64,000 nucleotides of DNA from Cryobacterium sp. PAMC25264 (GCF_019443325.1 NZ_CP080383.1:1922001-1986000); one strand, 5' to 3'; positions 25,801 to 34,309 are shown, counted from the first letter of the stretch. Numbers and translations are program-made. The notes: generated by a model not told the origin, from the sequence alone.

Positions 25801-28216
25801 GAACGGTGACGATGTCACCCGCGCGCACGGACACGGTGTCATCGACCGCGACCGGGGGCTGATGCTTGATCAACGGCGGCACCGGCACCACCGTGACACC
25901 GGCCGTGGAACTGTTCTCCCCATCACTGATCGTGTACGTGAACTGCACCTGCTGCGTCAACGCAGCAGATGCCGTGACCCGCAGCACCGTGTTCGTGAGA
26001 ATCTCGACCGTCACCAGGTCATCCGTCGTGCTCAGATCCACCGATTGCACCGCCAAGACCCGGCCGCTGGGCGACACATCGTTATCCAACACCGGAATCG
26101 TCACCGGCTCCGCCGCCCGCAAATACGCCGTGTCCTTCACCGCGATCGGCGGCAACACCTGATCGGGGTTCTCCACCACATCCACCCGGATCAAACCAAC
26201 ACTCGACGTCGCCCCGGCACCCAGACTGTACGTGAAAACGTAACTGGCCGCCTTACCCGACGACACCGCGACCGTACCCCGCTCCAGATTCGCCACCGCG
26301 GACAAATCGTTGGGAAGCTCATTCACCCCGATCAACGCCAAAGGCGCCCCCGACGGCGTCACATCATTCTTCAACGGCCCAATCAACGCCGTCTCCCCCA
26401 CGAACACCGTCGTGAAATCCGGAGTCCCCACCGGGTTCAACGACCCCGCAGCCTTCACATCCACCGTCAACACACCCGTAGCGGTGAGAGTGCCATCCGA
26501 CACCACGAACTGCACCTCCTTCACCCCCAACTCAGCCGTCTTCGACTCAAACGTGACAAAACCCTCCGGACCGAACCGCACCCCATCACCCGTCGTCGGC
26601 GACGCCGACACCAGATAAATGTCATCCCCGTCCGGATCAATCCAATCCGAGAGCACGTTGTAACTGACCAGCTGACCCTGCTCCACACTGATCGCACCAA
26701 CCCGGTTCGACACCGGAGCCACATTCTGATCCAACGGACGCATCGACACATTCACCTGCGCCTCAGCCACCGCACCCCGACCATCGGCCACCGTGTACCG
26801 GAACGACACCGTCCCCGCCACCGACTCCGCCGGCGTGAACTGCAACGCCCGCCCACCATCAATGAAATCCAGGCGACCCTGCGACTGGGAAAAACCACTC
26901 ACATTCGTCACCGTCAACACATCACCATCAGGATCCGTGTCATTCTCCAACACCGGCAACACCGTCGTCTTACCCGGCCGCACCCCATACTCATCATCAC
27001 GAGCCAACGGCGCCCGATTCACATTCGTCCGCTCCGCCAGAGTGTCCTCAAACGACTGCTGGGCCGCCTTCTCCGTCCCGTCCTCAGCCTCCTCCTCCTC
27101 CGGAGGAGTCACCTCTTCCCAGTTCTCCACCAGGCGCATATTCGAATCAACCAACCACACATTCCCATTCGACAGGTTGTTCAACGCGATCACATCCCGG
27201 TTCACCCGGAACTCCAACACACTGCCCACCGTCGGCTGCTCGATCGTCTCGGTCACGACGTCGCTGGAGTCGCAGGCGGCCAGGTAGCGCTGCGCGCCGC
27301 CCCAGGCGCCATGCGCGCAGCCGTCCAACCACACGGGTGCGGAGATCCCGGCGGGGTCGGTCACGGCGGTGTCGATGGAGGCGTCGATGGTCACGACATC
27401 CGAGCCGTCTTCGGCACCGTCGAGCGGTATTTCCAGCAGCCCGGTGCCGGTGGCGACGATGGCGCGGTCGCTGTCGGCCCCGGACTGCTGCAGCTTCACG
27501 GTTCCCGACGGCACCGTCAGGGTCTTGCCGTCGACGAGGACGCGGTCCTCCCCCGGTTCCAGAATGACGGGAGTCTCGCCGACGGTGGCGATCTGGAAGT
27601 CACCGAGTTCGGGCAGCTCGCTCGTGGTGGGTTCTGACCCGTCCTCTGAAATGGGGTCGTAACGGGTCAGGGTCTTCTCGGCGGCGGAGGCGCCGAAGAC
27701 GACGCCGTCGGGTGACACGGCGATGTGCCCGCCCTTGCCCAGGCTGAACACCGGGTCGGTGGTCTTCGGGTCGAAGCTCAACTCCCCCGCCGCATTGATC
27801 ACCCACACATCACCGGTCTGAGCCATCACCGCGATCGAATCACCGCCGTAAACCACCTCAGACCCCGGCGCCACATCCACCCGTTCACCCAGCGTCGTGA
27901 ACGCCGGATCGATCCGCTCGATCGACCCGACACTCTCGTCGATGAGAAAAACGTCGTCACCGTCCTGCAACACATCGAGCGCGCTCGAAGCAGCGTTGAC
28001 CGACCCGTTCAACTCCTCGATCTGCCGGTTCAACCGGCCCGCCAGCAACTGCTTACCGTTAGTCACCCAGACATCCCGGGCGGCCAGGTCCACATCCGTC
28101 ACCGGGAAACCCTCGTGCAACACCGCAAACGTCAACGGCACACCCGCCAACACCGACAACGCCACCACGGATGCCGACATCCGCCGACCACGCAACCACG
28201 AACTGAGCGTCCCCAC
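22892..28216 (-). CDS. Giant Ig-like/FN3 repeat surface protein, paralogue 2
   Basis: 1774 residues with the same plan as paralogue 1: signal-anchor helix, beta-propeller-like region, about eleven Ig-like modules and two FN3 domains (the second with LGLSWAAPGSTGG). The last 80 residues differ completely from paralogue 1. They look like an SH3-like wall-binding module, with CTMNARGYLQPGTVIDAICL and a closing WFIRISDTNGSPIPNC, and several cysteines. Start GTG 28216 with GAGGGG upstream. It probably projects from the membrane through the wall, with the C-terminal tip deciding what is bound. Residues about 176-330 (propeller) are the most diverged internal part between the two copies. Confidence 0.88.
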   Translation of the reverse strand: MGTLSSWLRGRRMSASVVALSVLAGVPLTFAVLHEGFPVTDVDLAARDVWVTNGKQLLAGRLNRQIEELNGSVNAASSALDVLQDGDDVFLIDESVGSIERIDPAFTTLGERVDVAPGSEVVYGGDSIAVMAQTGDVWVINAAGELSFDPKTTDPVFSLGKGGHIAVSPDGVVFGASAAEKTLTRYDPISEDGSEPTTSELPELGDFQIATVGETPVILEPGEDRVLVDGKTLTVPSGTVKLQQSGADSDRAIVATGTGLLEIPLDGAEDGSDVVTIDASIDTAVTDPAGISAPVWLDGCAHGAWGGAQRYLAACDSSDVVTETIEQPTVGSVLEFRVNRDVIALNNLSNGNVWLVDSNMRLVENWEEVTPPEEEEAEDGTEKAAQQSFEDTLAERTNVNRAPLARDDEYGVRPGKTTVLPVLENDTDPDGDVLTVTNVSGFSQSQGRLDFIDGGRALQFTPAESVAGTVSFRYTVADGRGAVAEAQVNVSMRPLDQNVAPVSNRVGAISVEQGQLVSYNVLSDWIDPDGDDIYLVSASPTTGDGVRFGPEGFVTFESKTAELGVKEVQFVVSDGTLTATGVLTVDVKAAGSLNPVGTPDFTTVFVGETALIGPLKNDVTPSGAPLALIGVNELPNDLSAVANLERGTVAVSSGKAASYVFTYSLGAGATSSVGLIRVDVVENPDQVLPPIAVKDTAYLRAAEPVTIPVLDNDVSPSGRVLAVQSVDLSTTDDLVTVEILTNTVLRVTASAALTQQVQFTYTISDGENSSTAGVTVVPVPPLIKHQPPVAVDDTVSVRAGDIVTVPVLDNDYHPDSATLTVLPELADTANAGGLAFVTGNQVRFQAPTEPGAYSVVYTITDAFQETATATVRFTVIGPDDAGNQAPTPLPLTMRTFADSTIKVQVPLDGIDPDGDSVYLTAVTSAPTLGRIVDQGSDYFIYEAYPGTAGTDAFTYQVADTLGATAEGTVRIGVIARPVELLPPNAVDDAIEIKPGRTGSIPVVLNDSDPNGYKLTLTKKLPEVDPGLTAKVDGSRVIVEAPAEEGTYTLRYEITNGHGGADTAFVQVKVTEDAKAQYPVAIDHFVEPEEVLAGTPINVPVLDGAENPSGLIEDLVITLEGPNAGSGTIQPDGTVRVKPSDDRQAIAYRLTNEIDQLSATAFIIVPPTPKAEPAQPSNQPSTEPTPEEEQFPPPFLRDIGPQVVKMNGSKSWSLADIVEVPSGQPALLLSATATNSDGSNPMTGSASLSFVAARDYRGPASVTFVVTDGTGADDPQGRQATLTIPITVGDPNFEDVAPTFTPPKVTVEAGEAAQVVNLRSSSGHPNPAIIEKLSYGSLAGATADVAATLDGGSLSVSAPLGTQPGTKVTLTFSVTYKEFTVPGSVTVTVVSSSRALAQAVDDAGPNGAGIETTPSSTVQVAVLDNDYNPFAQDGKPLTVVSAALEQDVSGGKASVAFTASGVTITTGPGATGTLTAVYRIQDATRDPARATQGRITLVIRDRPDAPNAPAAAEGDATATVSFAAPSSNNSPITGYTITWTGGGSKDVTGAGTYDITGLTNGSNYAFQVVAHNAKGTSSASAPSSTITPYGVPGAPASAKLTASNTGSGALGLSWAAPGSTGGRGVTSYEYQWLEGGGVNGGSTSARTASATGNANDQYRFQVKACNPRGCGAWTASNAATPTTPPPPWAPTHYGYSVTQRACPEPDSTYYTPPTNADVGCTMNARGYLQPGTVIDAICLSVRNGKNWYYFQIEDGSYDGWFIRISDTNGSPIPNC
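25778..27248. repeat. Near-identical block shared with 20260-21730
   Basis: Partner of the repeat in paralogue 1. It codes for the four or five Ig-like modules from IEQPTVGSVLEFRV to VLDNDYHPDS. Only a few residue differences are seen, for example LIGPLKN versus LIEPLKN and NELPND versus NEVPND. The first modules of the stalk are therefore being kept uniform while the tips diverge. Confidence 0.85.
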
Positions 28217-28315
28217 CCGTTTTCCCCTCGTGTGTTGCCGGTGCGTCAGTGACGAGACCCGGCCGCAGGACCCGTGCGCGTCATCCGCTACTGCGGGACG
28301 TTCAGCACAGGCTCC

Positions 28316-28373
28316 TGACCGGGTTCACGCTAGCACGCGAACGGGTGCCGCTCCTATGGGGACTGCTCCCCAT
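28316..28373 (-). promoter_or_regulatory. Hairpin plus conserved leader element upstream of Ig paralogue 2
   Basis: ATGGGGACTGCTCCCCAT (28356-28373) forms a 7-bp hairpin that covers the last codons of the FHA/winged-helix gene. 28316-28349 carries the same TGCTAGCG-containing element found before paralogue 1, about 100 bases from the GTG. That the element was copied with the gene suggests it matters for expression. Confidence 0.45.
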
Positions 28374-29148
28374 CGACGAGGCCGCCGGTATCAGTGCCGG
28401 GCACTGCGCCGGACGCCGACAGCCGGGATTCCTCGGCCGCACGGTCGAGGAGCATCACGTCGTCCAGGCTCACCAGCCGGGTCGCGACCGCGTACTCGAC
28501 CAGGCGCGCGCGCCGATTCGTGGCGAGATGGCCGGCACCGCCGCGCAGGCCGGCCACGCCGAGCTTGTCGAGCTTGCTGCACACGTTGTCGAGCTTGCGG
28601 TTGAAGGTCGTCATGCTCCATCCGAGCCTGGCGGCGGCCTCGGCCGAGCTGGGAATAGCGCCCCGGCCGGGAACGGCCTGGGTGAGGATGCTCTCGGACA
28701 GCGCCACGATGAGCAGCCGCTGGCTGGTGGTGAGTATCACCGGCAGGATCGTGGTGGTTCCGCCCTCGTGGGCGGCCGACAGCGACGTGTTGTAGAAGTC
28801 GTCCTCGGCGTGGATGGTGAAGTCGTAGGTCGAGGACCCGGCGCTGAACATGACATGCATGGTCTGGAAGACGATGGGCAGTTTGGCGCCCGGTGCCAAC
28901 CACGCCTGCACGGTTCCCGTGCTGTCGGAGACGGTGGCCGAGAGCAGGTTTCCGACGTTGGCGATCCACCACAGGCCGAAGTCCTCGTAGAGCCGGAGGA
29001 AGGTGCGGTGCAGATAGGGGTTGTCGTCGATGGTGAGATCGGATTCCCGGCCGATGGAGAAGGGTGTGCCGGAGTCGACGGAGTACCACTCGCCGCAGAA
29101 TTCCACGCGGAGCGGCTTCACCAGGATGGTCTCACCGGTTGCAGGCAC
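28354..29148 (-). CDS. FHA-domain protein with C-terminal winged-helix-like domain
   Basis: 264 residues. The N-terminal FHA fold (about 10-110) has TPFSIGRESDLTI and YLHRTFLRLYED, the phosphopeptide-binding loops. A helical C-terminal part follows, with SSAEAAARLGWSMTTFNRKL and RLVEYAVATRLVSLDD, like a winged helix-turn-helix. This combination would let a phosphorylated partner control DNA or RNA binding, a possible local regulator. It overlaps the kinase stop region by 17 bases and precedes the two giant genes. The two domains are recognised by pattern only; no named family is certain. Confidence 0.75.
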   Translation of the reverse strand: MPATGETILVKPLRVEFCGEWYSVDSGTPFSIGRESDLTIDDNPYLHRTFLRLYEDFGLWWIANVGNLLSATVSDSTGTVQAWLAPGAKLPIVFQTMHVMFSAGSSTYDFTIHAEDDFYNTSLSAAHEGGTTTILPVILTTSQRLLIVALSESILTQAVPGRGAIPSSAEAAARLGWSMTTFNRKLDNVCSKLDKLGVAGLRGGAGHLATNRRARLVEYAVATRLVSLDDVMLLDRAAEESRLSASGAVPGTDTGGLVDGEQSP

Positions 29149-30805
29149 GGTTCGCCTCCGAGATCTTGCCGTCGGCCCGCTGCAGGTAGATGTCCAGGCA
29201 CACCGTCGATCCGGGCACGACGCCCTCGACGGTGATGTCTGCGGTCTTGCTCAGGGTGGGCTGGTCCGGGTTCTCGGCACGTGCCCACCGGAACACATCG
29301 CCCTCCTGCGGGCTGGGGTTGCTCACCGTGAAGGTCACCTGGGTGCCGTCCTCCGAGGTGGATGTGCCGTCCAGGACGGGTGCGGGGACACCGACCACGG
29401 CGTTGATGCCGGCGGGTTTCGCGGGCGCCGCGGACTGGGTGGGGGTCAGCGCGGACCCGGTGGCTCCGGTGAGGGTGACGGCCGTAGCCACGCCTCCGAT
29501 CAGGAGGGCACCCACGACGATGGATCCGATCAGCAGGAGAGGTCGCCGCCGGGCCGGGGCGTCGATGGGCGGCTCGGTAGCTTCTTCGACGGGTTCGGCG
29601 GGAGTGGTCACGGGGGCGGGCGCCGGCCGGGACCCGCGTGGGCGAACCACCGTGCGCTCGCGGACCGGTTCGATGACCCGAGCGCCGCGGAGGCGGGTGG
29701 CGTCGGCTTGGTCGGGTTCGCCGGCCGTCGGAGACTCCGCTGTCGGGGCATTCGGGGGCACGGGGCGTCCGGGCGCGGCTGCGGGTGCCTGGGCGGAGAT
29801 GGAGACGACCGACCGGGCCCGGGTCTCGTCGTCGCCGGCCGGCGCATCTGGCCGGGAGTGCTGGACACCGGCAATGGTGGGGATGTCGATGCCGGTGGGC
29901 GCGTAGCCGAGCTCGAGTTCCACTCGCTGCAGGGCACGGGCGAAGTCCACGGCAGTAGCGAACCGGTCATCCCGGCGGCTGGCCATGGCCTTGGCCAGCA
30001 CGGCGACCAGCGAGCTGGGCACGTCGTCCCGGCCGATGGGCGTGATGGCGCCGCGTTCGATCCGGCCGATCAGGTCGAGCGTGCCGTTGGACCGGCCGCG
30101 GATCTCGAAGGGCGTCTGCCCGGCCAGCAGGGTGTGGATGGTCGCGGCCAGTGAGAACACGTCGCTGCGCACGTCGGGGCGGGGGTCGTCCTCGAACATC
30201 TCCGGCGGCGACCACGGTACGCTCATGCCCACCGACTGGCTTTCCCCGGTTCCGGTGGCCTCGGCACCGCCCGGCAAGCCACCGCCGGTCACGGTGTGCA
30301 CGGGCAGCTCGTCGTCCAGGCTCGACGAAATGCCGAAGTCGGTCAGTGCGGGCCAGCCGAAGTCGTTGGTGAGCACATTGGCCGGTTTGATGTCGCGGTG
30401 CAAGATTCCGGCCGCGTGCGCGGTGGCGACGGCGCCGGCCAGGCGCACGCCCGTGCGCAGGGCGTCGTCGACAGCGAAGCGTTCCCGTTTGTACCGCTCG
30501 GCCATGCTCGGGCCCGAGCAGTGCTCCATGACGAAGTAGGGCCGGCCGTCCCCGGCGACGTCGGCGTGGTAGATCGTGACGATGTACGGATGCGTCGACA
30601 GCTGCGCCATCAGGTTCGCCTCGTCGACGAACTGGGCCTGGGTGGAGGGGTTGAGCTGTTCGGTGAGCAGGACCTTCACCGCGACCCGGCGTCGCGGCAG
30701 GCGCTGCTGGTAGAGGAAGACGTCAGAGAACCCACCGGAGCCGAGAATGGAGACGAATTCGTAGCCGGGTAGCTCGGGGGCGACGGAGGGTGCGCGGCGC
30801 ATCAC
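29132..30805 (-). CDS. Membrane Ser/Thr protein kinase (PknB-type)
   Basis: 557 residues. Kinase domain about 10-275: glycine loop LGSGGFSDVFLY, catalytic Lys in RRVAVKVLL, catalytic loop ILHRDIKPANVL, DFG in LTDFGISSSL and the P+1 region SVPWSPPEMF. A Pro/Ala/Arg juxtamembrane linker leads to one helix (LLLIGSIVVGALLIGGVATA, about 425-445). The extracellular part of about 110 residues has an FN3-like look and closes with a Cys pair (STVCLDIYL, NRACNR). It is flanked by two FHA genes and a PP2C gene, so kinase, readers and phosphatase are encoded together. Overlaps the upstream FHA gene by 4 bases. Confidence 0.94.
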   Translation of the reverse strand: MMRRAPSVAPELPGYEFVSILGSGGFSDVFLYQQRLPRRRVAVKVLLTEQLNPSTQAQFVDEANLMAQLSTHPYIVTIYHADVAGDGRPYFVMEHCSGPSMAERYKRERFAVDDALRTGVRLAGAVATAHAAGILHRDIKPANVLTNDFGWPALTDFGISSSLDDELPVHTVTGGGLPGGAEATGTGESQSVGMSVPWSPPEMFEDDPRPDVRSDVFSLAATIHTLLAGQTPFEIRGRSNGTLDLIGRIERGAITPIGRDDVPSSLVAVLAKAMASRRDDRFATAVDFARALQRVELELGYAPTGIDIPTIAGVQHSRPDAPAGDDETRARSVVSISAQAPAAAPGRPVPPNAPTAESPTAGEPDQADATRLRGARVIEPVRERTVVRPRGSRPAPAPVTTPAEPVEEATEPPIDAPARRRPLLLIGSIVVGALLIGGVATAVTLTGATGSALTPTQSAAPAKPAGINAVVGVPAPVLDGTSTSEDGTQVTFTVSNPSPQEGDVFRWARAENPDQPTLSKTADITVEGVVPGSTVCLDIYLQRADGKISEANRACNR

Positions 30806-32205
30806 TCCTGCCCGACCGTGATGGTGATGCCGCTACCGAGGTCGACGACGGTTCCCACGATGACCGCGGTGGGTTCGCCCTGCCGGAGCTTCTGGGGTGG
30901 TTTTCCGGGCAGCGCCACGAGGGTGCCGTTGCGGGAGTGCAGGTCGGTGACCACAACGGTGTCACCCTCGACCGTGAAGTGCACGTGGTTGCGGGAGACG
31001 TCCTGGTCGGCGCCGCCCAGGCTGACCAGGCGCGGCACCAACCCGCCGGACATCTGGCTGACGCTGGGCGCCCGGCCGATGCGGATCGGCTGGCTGAGCG
31101 GTTCGCGAACACCGCTGGGCAGCAGCAGGTACAGCCGCGGCGCCGGAGCGGCCGCGGGGGCGGCTTCCGGTCGGCGCCGGGACGCGCGCAGTTTCTGCAG
31201 GTCGCCGCTCATGACGGTGTGGCCGTCGTGGTCGCCGGCAAGCTCGTCGTCGATGTCGGGCTGCGCGGCCGCGGGAGCGGCGGCTGGCGCGGCCGCGGGA
31301 TGAGCCTCGTCGTCGGCCTCACTGTCGGGTCGGACGGCGGCTTGTTCGACACCGCGCATGACGGTGGCCCCGAACAGGTGGTCGTATCCGCCGAGGTCGG
31401 CGGCAGAATCGGGGCTTGACGCCCCATCGGCGCCGTCCGGAGCAGAGTCCGCGGGAACAACATCCGCGGCAGCATGATCGGCGGGCACGATGTCGGTGAT
31501 GGTCTGTTCGCTGGCGGGTTCGGCGATATCCTCCTGCGGCAGCGGCAGCGGCGCGGGAGCCGTGACCGGGGCGACGGCCGGGGTGGCCGATTCGGTGGGG
31601 CTCACCGGGGCCGCGGGCGCGGCACCGAGGACCGCGGGTGGCGGCACGATCCGGGAGGCCTGCGCTAGCGGAGCCGAGGCGGATTCCGTCGAGTCGACAG
31701 GATCGACGGCCAGGTGCAGACGCCGGGTGCGCACCAGGCCCGCCACCAGCGGAAGCCCCGCGTCGATCGACAGGGGGGCCTGGTCGTCGACGTCCGGGTC
31801 GCTGCCCGGCTCCGTCAGCGGAGTCGCCGTGATCGACGCGCCGGTCACGTCGGCGACGGATCGTTCCACCCAGGTGGAGATGCCCAGTCCGCCGATCGAG
31901 ACGTCCCCGCCCGGGGTCTGCAGCACCACGACGACGTCGCCGCGCACGAACACGCGCACCGTGGCCGGCACCGTCTTCTCCCACGAGAGAAGCGCGAACG
32001 GCGGGGTGCGGGACAGTCCGCCGGAGGTGAGCTCGTCGAGCACCGTGCGTGCGCCGGCGTCGGCGGAGACCTCCGCGGTCAGACCGGCCCAGATGCGCAG
32101 TGCGGCAGGCACGTCGGCCGGTAGCAGCAGCACCCGGTCCCCCGTCGCCGCGGCCAACCAGCCGCCCGAATTGTCATCGTCGTACGAAAGCACAGATCCC
32201 CCCAT
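30802..32205 (-). CDS. FHA-domain protein with unknown N-terminal domain
   Basis: 467 residues. The N-terminal 150 residues form a compact domain not recognised (WLAAATGDRVLLLPAD, FVRGDVVVVLQT). It is followed by an Ala/Pro/Asp-rich linker of about 180 residues, probably disordered, and a C-terminal FHA domain with IRIGRAPSVSQM, DVSRNHVHFTVEG and DLHSRNGTLVAL. It lies 18 bases after the PP2C stop and overlaps the kinase by 4 bases. Likely a phosphothreonine-dependent adaptor and kinase substrate; the linker contains Thr/Ser sites near acidic residues. No membrane helix is seen. Confidence 0.85.
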   Translation of the reverse strand: MGGSVLSYDDDNSGGWLAAATGDRVLLLPADVPAALRIWAGLTAEVSADAGARTVLDELTSGGLSRTPPFALLSWEKTVPATVRVFVRGDVVVVLQTPGGDVSIGGLGISTWVERSVADVTGASITATPLTEPGSDPDVDDQAPLSIDAGLPLVAGLVRTRRLHLAVDPVDSTESASAPLAQASRIVPPPAVLGAAPAAPVSPTESATPAVAPVTAPAPLPLPQEDIAEPASEQTITDIVPADHAAADVVPADSAPDGADGASSPDSAADLGGYDHLFGATVMRGVEQAAVRPDSEADDEAHPAAAPAAAPAAAQPDIDDELAGDHDGHTVMSGDLQKLRASRRRPEAAPAAAPAPRLYLLLPSGVREPLSQPIRIGRAPSVSQMSGGLVPRLVSLGGADQDVSRNHVHFTVEGDTVVVTDLHSRNGTLVALPGKPPQKLRQGEPTAVIVGTVVDLGSGITITVGQE

Positions 32206-32223
32206 TGCCTTTCCTGTCCCTGC

Positions 32224-33105
32224 CTACTGCGGATTCGCGTCGCGCGGTCGCGTGTCTTCGAGGTGCTCGTGCAAGCCGCTCGAGCGCTCCCGGGTCACCC
32301 CGGAGTCCTGACCGGGGTCGCCCCAGGTGGATTCCACGATCACAACGGTGACGTTGTCCCTGCCGCCCTTGGCCAGGGCCGCCGCAACGAGCACGTCGGC
32401 CAGCGAGCCGAGGTCTTCCGGCACGGTGTGCGAGGCCAGGAGCGCGGCGATCTCTCCCACGCTCAGTTCTTTGGTGAGGCCGTCGGAGCAGATCAGGAAG
32501 CTGTGGCGCCCGGTCGCCGGCAGCAGCCAGACATCCGCGTCGACGAACTCGTCGGCGCCGATGGCACGGGTGATGACGTTACGGTCCGGATGTTTCTCGG
32601 CATCCGTCGCCTTGATCAGGCCGGCGTCGACCATCTCCTGCACGGCCGAGTGGTCGACGCTGAGCTGCTCGAGTGTGCGGCCGTCCCAGGTGTAGATGCG
32701 GGAGTCGCCGATGTTGAACGCCATCCAGTGGAAGCCGACGTCGTCGCCGGCGTCCACGAAAGCCACTCCGGCCAGGGTCGTGCCGCTGACGGCGGTGCCG
32801 AAGTCGTCGGCCGAGCTGAGGAGCCGAACGGCGTCGTTCGAGGAGTGGATCGCATCCAGGATGCGTTCGGGAGTGGAGGGGATGTCCTGTTCGATGTGTT
32901 CGACGAAGACGCGGATGACGGTTTGGCTGGCGGCGTCTCCGTGGGCGTGGCCACCCATTCCGTCTGCAACGAAGAAGACCGGCGACTGGGCCAGGTAGCT
33001 GTCCTCGTTCACCTTGCGCACGCGGCCGACATCGCTGCCGGCGCTGAAGCTGAACTGAACACTCGACTCCCCGAGAGTGATTGCACTCTCGCCATTCACC
33101 GCCAT
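32224..33105 (-). CDS. PP2C-family Ser/Thr phosphatase
   Basis: 293 residues. PP2C motifs: SDVGRVRKVNEDSYL, the metal-binding FFVADGMGGHAHGD, FNIGDSRIY, LSVDHSAVQEMVDAG, FLICSDGLTKEL and KGGRDNVTVVIVE. No membrane helix, so cytoplasmic. It would reverse phosphorylation by the kinase encoded two genes downstream. Start ATG 33105 chosen because GGAG lies six bases upstream; GTG 33111 is two codons earlier. First gene of the locus. Confidence 0.94.
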   Translation of the reverse strand: MAVNGESAITLGESSVQFSFSAGSDVGRVRKVNEDSYLAQSPVFFVADGMGGHAHGDAASQTVIRVFVEHIEQDIPSTPERILDAIHSSNDAVRLLSSADDFGTAVSGTTLAGVAFVDAGDDVGFHWMAFNIGDSRIYTWDGRTLEQLSVDHSAVQEMVDAGLIKATDAEKHPDRNVITRAIGADEFVDADVWLLPATGRHSFLICSDGLTKELSVGEIAALLASHTVPEDLGSLADVLVAAALAKGGRDNVTVVIVESTWGDPGQDSGVTRERSSGLHEHLEDTRPRDANPQ

Positions 33106-33213
33106 GTGCACTCCACGAATCGCGTCCTTGCTCCGAGCGAGCGCTCCACCCCGTCCGGGGGAAGTGGAGCTACCACCGTACCAATACCATCGGTCGGATC
33201 AGACGCACGCTGA

Positions 33214-33228
33214 CCGGGAGATTCCCGG
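33214..33228 (-). terminator. Small hairpin after terC
   Basis: CCGGGA and TCCCGG flank three bases, 23 bases beyond the terC stop. The stem has only 6 bp and no T-run, so this is a weak terminator candidate. Confidence 0.3.
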
Positions 33229-33250
33229 CCATGGCGCCTGGCCCGCACGG

Positions 33251-34276
33251 TCACTCGCCGGTCGGCCCGCCGATCTCTTCCCTGGCACTCGTGCCCGCTC
33301 GGCGCGCGTCCCGCCGGGTCTTCACGAGACTGGCGACGGTGGCAACGGCCATCGACACGATGATCACGGCAAGCGAGGTCCAGGTGTCGATCTCGGGGGC
33401 CCACTCAAAGCCCTTGCCACCGTTGAGGAACGGGACCTCGTTGGTGTGCAGGGCGTGGAAGACGAGCTTGACTCCGATGAAGAACAGGATGAAGGCGATG
33501 CCGTACTTGAGGTACTCGAGCCGTTCGAGCAGGCCGCCGAGCAAGAAGTACAGCTGACGCAGGCCCATCAGGGCGAAGACGTTGGCCGTGAAGACGATGA
33601 ACGGGCTCTGGGTGATGCCGAAGATCGCCGGGATCGAGTCGAGGGCGAAGATCAGGTCGGTGGTGCCGATGGCGATCAGGACGATCAGCATGGGGGTGAA
33701 GAGCTTGCGGCCGTCGATCGTGGTGCGGATCTTCGAGCCGTCGAAGCTGGGCGAGATGCGGATGTGGCGGCGCAGGTAGCGCACCAGGCCGTTCTCGGCG
33801 TCGTCGTCGCCGCCTTCCTTGGCGAAAGCCTGGTGGATGGCCGTGTAGAGCAGGAAAGCACCGAAGATGTAGAAGATCCAGCTGAAGTTCTCGATCAGCT
33901 GGGCGCCGAGCAGGATGAAGATACCGCGCAGCACGAGGGCGATGATGATGCCCACCATCAACACTTCCTGCTGGTATTTCCGCGGCACGGAGAACCTCGC
34001 CATGATGATGACGAAGACGAACAGGTTGTCGATCGACAGGCTGTACTCGGTGAGCCAGCCGGCCAGGAACTGCCCGGCATGTTCGCCGCCGCCGAAGATC
34101 AGCATCAACAGAGCGAAGACCAGAGCCAGGCCCACGTAGAACACCACCCAGAGGGTCGCTTCCCGCACCGAAGGGACATGGGGGCGCTTGTAGACGATCA
34201 GCAGGTCGGCGACGAGGATCAGCGTCAGGATGACCAGCGACGCCACCTCGAACACAATGGGCAGCTCAAGATTCAC
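33251..34276 (-). CDS. TerC-family integral membrane protein (probable Mn2+ exporter)
   Basis: 341 residues, about eight membrane helices. TerC hallmarks: EYSLSIDNLFVFVIIM with the intramembrane Asp and Asn, TTDLIFALDSIPAIFGIT with a second acidic pair, and FALMGLRQLYFLLGGLL. The start is GTG 34276, with AAAGG ten bases upstream. The frame runs further upstream through the riboswitch, but that part is not protein-like. Members with this leader (Alx, MntP-like roles) expel manganese or metallate exported enzymes; export of Mn2+ is inferred from the riboswitch. Confidence 0.92.
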   Translation of the reverse strand: MNLELPIVFEVASLVILTLILVADLLIVYKRPHVPSVREATLWVVFYVGLALVFALLMLIFGGGEHAGQFLAGWLTEYSLSIDNLFVFVIIMARFSVPRKYQQEVLMVGIIIALVLRGIFILLGAQLIENFSWIFYIFGAFLLYTAIHQAFAKEGGDDDAENGLVRYLRRHIRISPSFDGSKIRTTIDGRKLFTPMLIVLIAIGTTDLIFALDSIPAIFGITQSPFIVFTANVFALMGLRQLYFLLGGLLERLEYLKYGIAFILFFIGVKLVFHALHTNEVPFLNGGKGFEWAPEIDTWTSLAVIIVSMAVATVASLVKTRRDARRAGTSAREEIGGPTGE

Positions 34277-34309
34277 GAAAAAGGGGCCTTTCAGAACGCG
34301 GCGGGTGCT

